From contig NC_092579.1 of assembly GCF_037975245.1 (NCBI RefSeq), positions 5,145,001 through 5,209,000 on the forward strand: DNA of 64,000 bases. Direction: 5' to 3'. Below are positions 58,451 to 64,000 of this stretch, piece by piece. The stretch's first letter is position 1, and the number at the start of each line of letters is the position of its first letter. The notes below the pieces were generated by a model. It had not been told where the DNA came from. It searched no databases and saw nothing but the letters and a program-made list of their open reading frames with translations. The position numbers were made by a program, and so were the translations under genes. This stretch comes from Apostichopus japonicus (lineage: Eukaryota > Echinodermata > Holothuroidea > Aspidochirotida > Stichopodidae).

Positions 58451-59310
58451 TAAAAAACATAGCATCCCTTTAATGCTAAACCAAAACATGCCCAAAATGA
58501 CAATTACCCTTTAAGATTGGTAATTATTGAAACGATAATTGAAAATGATTTGTCCCCTTTAAGATTGTTTATTCAAATTTAAATATTTAGTAGACAATCC
58601 CTTTAACGTGACAAACTATTTATGTTAATTCATTCAGGTAAATCGTACCATCACTTTTAAGTTAGTGGTCCACTGTAAATTTATATGGCTTCCCAAATAT
58701 ACCGGTCTCCTGAACGAAATAGTACCTTTAAGCAATGTATTAGTTATTTCTCCTCAAGTAAATCTAGCATTGTGATAAATATTTATACGTACTATTTACA
58801 GTGAGACTAATCCTTTAACTCACATTGGTGTCATATCTCCAATAGAAATGATACCAGTCCTTTGAAACACTCCACATAAGATAGGATTGCTCCTTATAAT
58901 GTATCTACTAACTGTGGAACAGGCTGCTCCTTTATTATTAACACACAACAGCAACAAGTTAGTACTGTCTATTTAACTTGGTTGTTCGAAATCATTACAT
59001 TACCTAGTGTACATTCAGGGAGACTGTCACTTAAATGTCAATACTTAATATTTAGTAAGACCTTCCCTTTAAAATAATTAAAACAGTTTTCATATGCATT
59101 TATGGTTGTTAGCGGTAAACAATACACTGACTATGGAAACCATGCGACCATAATAAAGAAAGTATAATCTCAATTACTGAAATGTTGATGCCATTAGTAG
59201 TTACCTAAATTAATTCTGGATAATCAACATGTATAATCAACTCTGGAAAACAGATTATTAGTCCCTAACGATGATCCTATAAATTAAGCATAACAGCCCC
59301 TTTAAATCTG
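58451..59310. repeat. Degenerate array with phased CCCTTTAA motif
   Basis: ccctttaa or a one-base variant occurs at 58466, 58507, 58555, 58599, 58724, 58811, 58858, 59065 and 59298. Many intervals are 41-48 bp or small multiples of about 43. The intervening sequence is AT-rich and strongly diverged. Nothing coding. Confidence 0.5.
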
Positions 59311-60503
59311 TCCAAAAACAACATCATTATTTAATGATATGTATTTTATACTTGATGGCAATGAATGAGCCTGCAAAAATCATGCAACTAAATTAACACT
59401 AGAACTGCTCCCTTAATCTTGTAACAACAATATTAACTGCAGTTGATGAACTCAGTAAAACAGTTAACTGATCAGTCCCAAATACTTTTAAGAGAGAATT
59501 ATGTATTCTATCATTTTAGACTTAAAGGGTGTGAAGACTCGCGCAAAGAGAAACGTCTAATGCCGGTAATCTGACCTAGTTTCGAATGAGGTTTAACAGA
59601 AGTTTGCTACCATCGGTAATTAGACACTAGTGCACAGTCAGTACATACAGCTGCGGTCAATACCCATAGCACAGTGTACAAACAATACAGCGATGGACAT
59701 TCTCAGGTCCAGCTAAAGATATCACGTTTTATTACTGTCTGCATTTTGTAGCGACACGAATAAAACGTCACTTGCAAGCAACGGAAAGTTAACTATTTCA
59801 GATGGCCGCACGTGGTTTGGGCGAGTCTTCAATGCCTTTAACTGAATATTGGACAGAAATAGTACTAAAATAAGCATGAAACTATAACTAGCAGTTTGCA
59901 GTCAGTTAGGAGGACCTAACCCTTTTCAGCAATATTGCTACTGTTGAAAACATATCAAAATTAACTGGACATTTACTCTAGGGAGAATACACATACTTAT
60001 AACGTTAATGAATATGGTACGAGTGACACTTGCTTGGCCTATTATCCTTCATAAGCACCAGTACCAAACATAACATTTTCCTCGTCTGCATGGGCGCGAC
60101 CATTTTGAATCACATCATAAGAGAGCGTTTGTTACAGCGCACCTATTCATGTATTGACCCATGCGAAACGTGATACCACCAGTCGGACATACTATACTGT
60201 GTAGTTGAACAGTATGTAGGCTTCCAACACTAAGGGACTATGTCTACGAGAATACATTTTTATGAAATTTGAAACAAGGATGGCAAGACAAACCACTTTA
60301 AATATATTTTCAGGACCTCACACATGTGCATGTATTGTCAGATTTAGAATAGGTCCCATATGTGAGTGGTGGCTAAAGTGATGAAGGCATCAAAATAAAT
60401 CAGTGGTTGTTCGTTGGAGTCCTCACGCAAGTTACCTCGGTTGCTATGTAGATCTGCATCTGGTAATCGGGTGAATTCTGTTCGGAGCGTACTATGTAAC
60501 CAC
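59311..60503. other. Non-coding interval
   Basis: No gene or clear repeat recognised before the hAT MITE insertion site. Confidence 0.35.
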
Positions 60504-60511
60504 CGTGTACC

Positions 60512-61085
60512 CAGGGACGTTGCTAAGGCCTGATGATTGGGGGTGTAGTGGCTGACAATCCAATCCATTGCCCCCCCCACCCACCCTCGCGCTAATCGTC
60601 AATGATACGGTCAGTGTCAGTCAAACACCCCAATCTTTCGCGACTGCACTTTTGTTCCGAACTATTTTCGATACATTTGTACCCATGCACTGGCAGTCGT
60701 TTCACAAACTTATTAGCCCCCACCCCCCACCCAAACCCAATATTTTTGTGAATATTCGGGCAATATGCTGATAAATTTTCGGGCACCTACTGAAAGAAAG
60801 ATAGTTCGCAATGTGTTTTTCAGTGGTTAAACGACTTCCCCAATAATTATAACCAATATGGAAGGGAAATAACACGGAAGATGATTGTATTTTTTTGGCA
60901 TGCGAGTATTTGGAGTATTCAAAATCATACCAAGCTTTGTACGGTGGAGTATAAGAATCGCGAGATACAATTTCTCAAAGTGGCAGGGAAACGTGGTAAA
61001 TAGGTCAATTTTGACCGAAATATTTCAATTTTTAGGCCATGCACAATGCACACCCCCACACCCCCTCCCTCTAGCGACGTCCCTG
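60512..61085. mobile_element. hAT-type MITE with perfect 8 bp target-site duplication
   Basis: 574 bp, ends cagggacgttgcta / tagcgacgtccctg, flanked on both sides by cgtgtacc (60504-60511 and 61086-61093). hAT elements make 8 bp duplications and begin CAGNG. The interior shares cgggcaatatgctga.aa.ttttcgggcacc with 50398-50430 in the 49.7-51.6 kb element. No ORF. Confidence 0.9.
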
Positions 61086-61309
61086 CGTGTACCCAGTGTT
61101 CTCACTGTGGAGTAAACTCCGGTATCACTCAACAACAAGGTAACATGGGATGCGCTGCCACGGAATATGCTCCCTATTTCATTTACCCAATATTGGGAAC
61201 GGGCACCGTCTTTGAATCACCATCTACAACTAAACAACAAAAATGTACAGGCTTTGGCTCTAGCTATGAAGTGCTGTCTCTAATGATAATGACGGAGCGC
61301 ACTAGTTTT

Positions 61310-61790
61310 CTACTGGAATCGCCCGAAGATGCGGCGTCTGTAATCCGAGGAACCAACGAACTTCTCTGCTAACTCCTCAGGCTTCAACTGGGCTAGAATT
61401 CGCGGTGAATATGGCACACCATCGCATGGTTCAGTCTCTGTTGAGTCATGGTGCTCCGGAGCCATGTCTTCAAACGCCTCAAAGCACTAAAAGATCTCTC
61501 GGCTTCCGTCGAACTGGCGGGGGAGACGGGGAGCAACCGCAAGAGAGCTTCGACTTCACCAAACATATAGCCCGTACCGCTGGATTTATCGACTTGAATA
61601 TTTGTCTATACCCGTCAACCGACGACGACTGGAACTGGCCTCGAAAGAAAGGCAGACTAAGCTTAGGATTGTCGGAGAGCTCAGGGTACCAACTCACGAT
61701 ATCTGGGTGGAATTCTCCATTCACCAACATTGATTGATATTCGATGATATGAATCCTGAGATGTGTAAGCCCTAACAAAATAGAGCCACG
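61310..61790 (-). pseudogene. Decayed hAT transposase, C-terminal dimerisation region
   Basis: Minus-strand frames give, in order, LSLPFFRGQFQSSSVDGYRQ with SINPAVRAIC, then in another frame LRLLPVSPASSTEAERSFSA and LRRLKTWLRSTMTQQRLNHA, then in a third frame LAQLKPEELAEKFVGSSDYR and a stop. The S-T-x-x-E-R-S-F-S-A-L-R-R-L-K-T-W-L-R-S-T-M segment is the hallmark of the hAT dimerisation domain. At least two frameshifts make it inactive. The catalytic core upstream is not visible, because a C/G-rich repeat begins at about 61805. Confidence 0.85.
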
Positions 61791-62159
61791 ACAATACTCC
61801 TTTTCCAAATGTGGGGGGGGGGACATTTGATAGTGTGTCCCCCACCCATCGAAATGTGGGGGGACGTGCCCCCCCCCTCCCCCAGGATTGACGCCCATGC
61901 GCCCATGTACTAAAGTAATACTATGACTTAGAAACAACCTTCATTGACCAATTCACTGAACGAAGGAAGTTAAAATGCTCTCGCTGACACGTTAACGTAT
62001 AATACAAAACTGTCTCTCGTTGAACGCTGGTCCTCTTTGTTCTGGGAGCGAAGATAAGCAAGAAAGTTGGGCAACAGAATGTTTGTAAACAAAATACGTA
62101 GGCTGTTCCACTTTGCGAGAGGGAAACTATATAGGCTTGCTTGCAGTGCAGTCACTATA

Positions 62160-64000
62160 AACTCCCTAAAATGAGGCTTCAGTAAGATTAGCTTCTCCAT
62201 CAGATGGGCCATAACCGAATCATAATTACCGGACACGTTTATCTCTTCTGGGTCCATTGAGAAAGGGGTCAATCGCTTTGATCCTCTTGTGTTTACCCAT
62301 TTTAAGTAGTTTATATTTTAAACTTGGCTAGTTCCAGCTAAACTTAATGCACTAAGTATACATCTGCCGCTGGTACATGCGATTCCAGTCCAGTCGTCTC
62401 GTATGTCCAAACAAGGTCGGCATGGCTCTAAACCCTGAGTGTTCCAACTCAGAACTTCTGGTCTTTCCTTGGTCTTATTATGGTCTTTCCTTGGTCTTGA
62501 AGTTGGGGCTCGTACAAACAAGTACCTTAACTAACATCTAGTGTTTTTAGTTTTATAACATAGGATAAATCTTCCCTAATTTTGAATTTTTATTTAAATT
62601 AGCCACAGAATTGATGGAAAATTAAAAACTGTCGACATGCATAAAGTAAGTATAAAACACTCGAGATTCAGAGAGTTTCGCAACAACTAAAAAATTGACG
62701 TAGCACATCACATACAAGGATACTATTCACCCAACTGTTTCATAAACGATGCTGTCAAGCATAGAAAATGGGATTTTATTCCCTTAACCAACCTTTTGTA
62801 ATAAACTCATCGGTTACAGGCCTCAATAATGAAGGTCATATTTTGTCATTTTCACCAGTGTTTCTTTGTGGGTGTCATGATGCAGGGAGCTACCAGCTCC
62901 CGCATGTATTATGTAACATTTCTTTCTGGGCGACAAATTTGTCTAAGTAAAAATGCAATGTGTCTCACTTTGATCTGAGAGTGTAATCATATTTTGAACA
63001 GTAGGCCTGTACTATAGGTTGGTAAATTTGTTGAACATTGAACATTATTCGCAAAATGCTGCTTCAAAATCGATATTCCTAACATCTTTCAAACGTTTAT
63101 TGGTGTCTAGTGTAATCACATCGATCCCCAAAGGAGAATACTTTGGTAGAAGTACAATTTTTTTGTTATATTGAGACTTTTATGTTATCATATCGAATAT
63201 GGATGGCTTAATGGACATGAAACAATCAAACCAACCCATACGCCGTCATCTGGTGATTTTTAGGCCTACTCTGATAGAGTATGTTATTGTGTCAAGTACG
63301 GAAAGGTGTCTTTTATCAGAGCAGTGGTACTAAGAAACGGTTTAAGTTGTCTAGCCCGTACCGAACAACTTATCCAACTTGAAAAATGTAGTAAATAATC
63401 CAAAATGAAGGAATATGTAATTCTGTGGAATCTTACAGTGGGAGTTGGCTTTCTGCTTGCTTTAGCTGAATCGATCAGCATTTTTAGTATACGGTGTAGG
63501 ACAGAGTTTCCCTAACTTTATCCCACATGAACCCTCTGTAGATGTCAGAGTTTTCCACGAGCCCCAACTTTTCGAGACTCGATCTAAGTCATTATTATAC
63601 TATAATACGCATAACAGTGCTTCGTAAACGATCAAGTTCATAGTGTAATATTGTAATTAAAAAACAAGAGACGAACAAATATTTATTTGAAAACTTCAAG
63701 ATCAGATCAGCTGACGTATGACGTACTGTCATGCGTAAAACAACTTCACCAAAGCCACGCGGGCTGGGTATGTTTCATAATTCAGTTATTTATCACATGC
63801 AGGGTACGGTACTTTTATGGCAACATATGCATATGGAACGCGAAAAGAGTTTGTCGATAGGTACGACTTTTGTACATTACTAAATTATATGATATACCAG
63901 ATTTCAGTTCAACAAAAAGTACTCTAATTTTGACTCTCAGAAACGTCTCACGAACCCCCTGGGATGGACTAAGGCACCCCCTGGGGATTTATACACTCCA
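62160..64000. repeat. Segmental duplication copy B (runs off the window)
   Basis: Colinear with 18831-20630 in the same orientation. It differs by substitutions and indels, for example a small insertion near 62580-62610 and a longer segment at about 63690-63780. It includes the hAT-like MITE also present in copy A. Confidence 0.9.
62230..62300 (-). pseudogene. Orphan copy of CCDC137-like exon 1
   Basis: ATG at 62300 opens MGKHKRIKAIDPFLNGPRRD, followed by KRV and a preserved donor (ccg|gtaatt), 71 nt as in 18901-18971. It differs from copy A by one residue (Asn for Thr). No other CCDC137 exon is found at lower coordinates down to 55 kb. The strong conservation of the coding part suggests either a young duplication or continued use as an alternative first exon of something not seen here. 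Confidence 0.7.

Overview
This 64 kb window is eukaryotic and AT-rich. Its genes are split by introns with GT/AG borders, and it is full of transposon remnants, microsatellites and satellite-like repeats. Expanded death-fold, ZU5 and UPA proteins, a CCDC137 orthologue, tRNA-derived SINEs and AGGTCA-rich dispersed repeats suggest an invertebrate deuterostome. An echinoderm is most likely, perhaps a sea cucumber; that is inference, because no species marker is present.

Layout. 0-1 kb: an intronless glycosyltransferase-like ORF with a DxD motif (+). 3-7.4 kb: AT microsatellite and decayed retroelement 3' ends. 7.36-11.16 kb: three tandem copies of a 275 bp unit. The first copy is split by a 2,967 bp palindromic foldback transposon with a 10 bp target-site duplication, and the other two copies keep the unoccupied site. 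13.6-19.0 kb: a six-exon CCDC137 (RaRF) orthologue (-), whose splice phases all agree and which encodes 263 residues. 18.8-20.65 kb: exon 1 and the upstream DNA of that gene, duplicated at 62.16-64 kb. 25.6-26.4 kb: a beta-propeller-like exon with an internal TGA (+), followed by about 540 bp of TATG microsatellite.

27-40 kb: AGGTCA-type repeats in several tandem formats, a truncated LINE, and a DED plus coiled-coil gene (-) with eleven 14-residue repeats. 40.9-55.4 kb: a 14-exon gene (+) in which two DED-ZU5-UPA modules are joined in one phase-compatible chain, with a UBA-like exon in the second module and a third DED at the C-terminus. A 46-codon copy of its last-exon tail lies about 400 bp downstream. 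56-64 kb: more repeats, a degenerate phased CCCTTTAA array, a hAT MITE with a perfect 8 bp duplication, and a decayed hAT transposase.

How the genes may work together: the DED-coiled-coil gene and the DED-ZU5-UPA gene are divergent neighbours and both carry death-fold adaptor domains. ZU5-UPA-death-fold architecture is known from UNC5, UNC5CL, PIDD and ankyrin proteins, which act in apoptotic or NF-kB type signalling. A local cluster of intracellular death-fold signalling genes is therefore the most biologically interesting content. Exon borders come from reading frame, AG/GT signals and phase agreement only; there is no transcript evidence.
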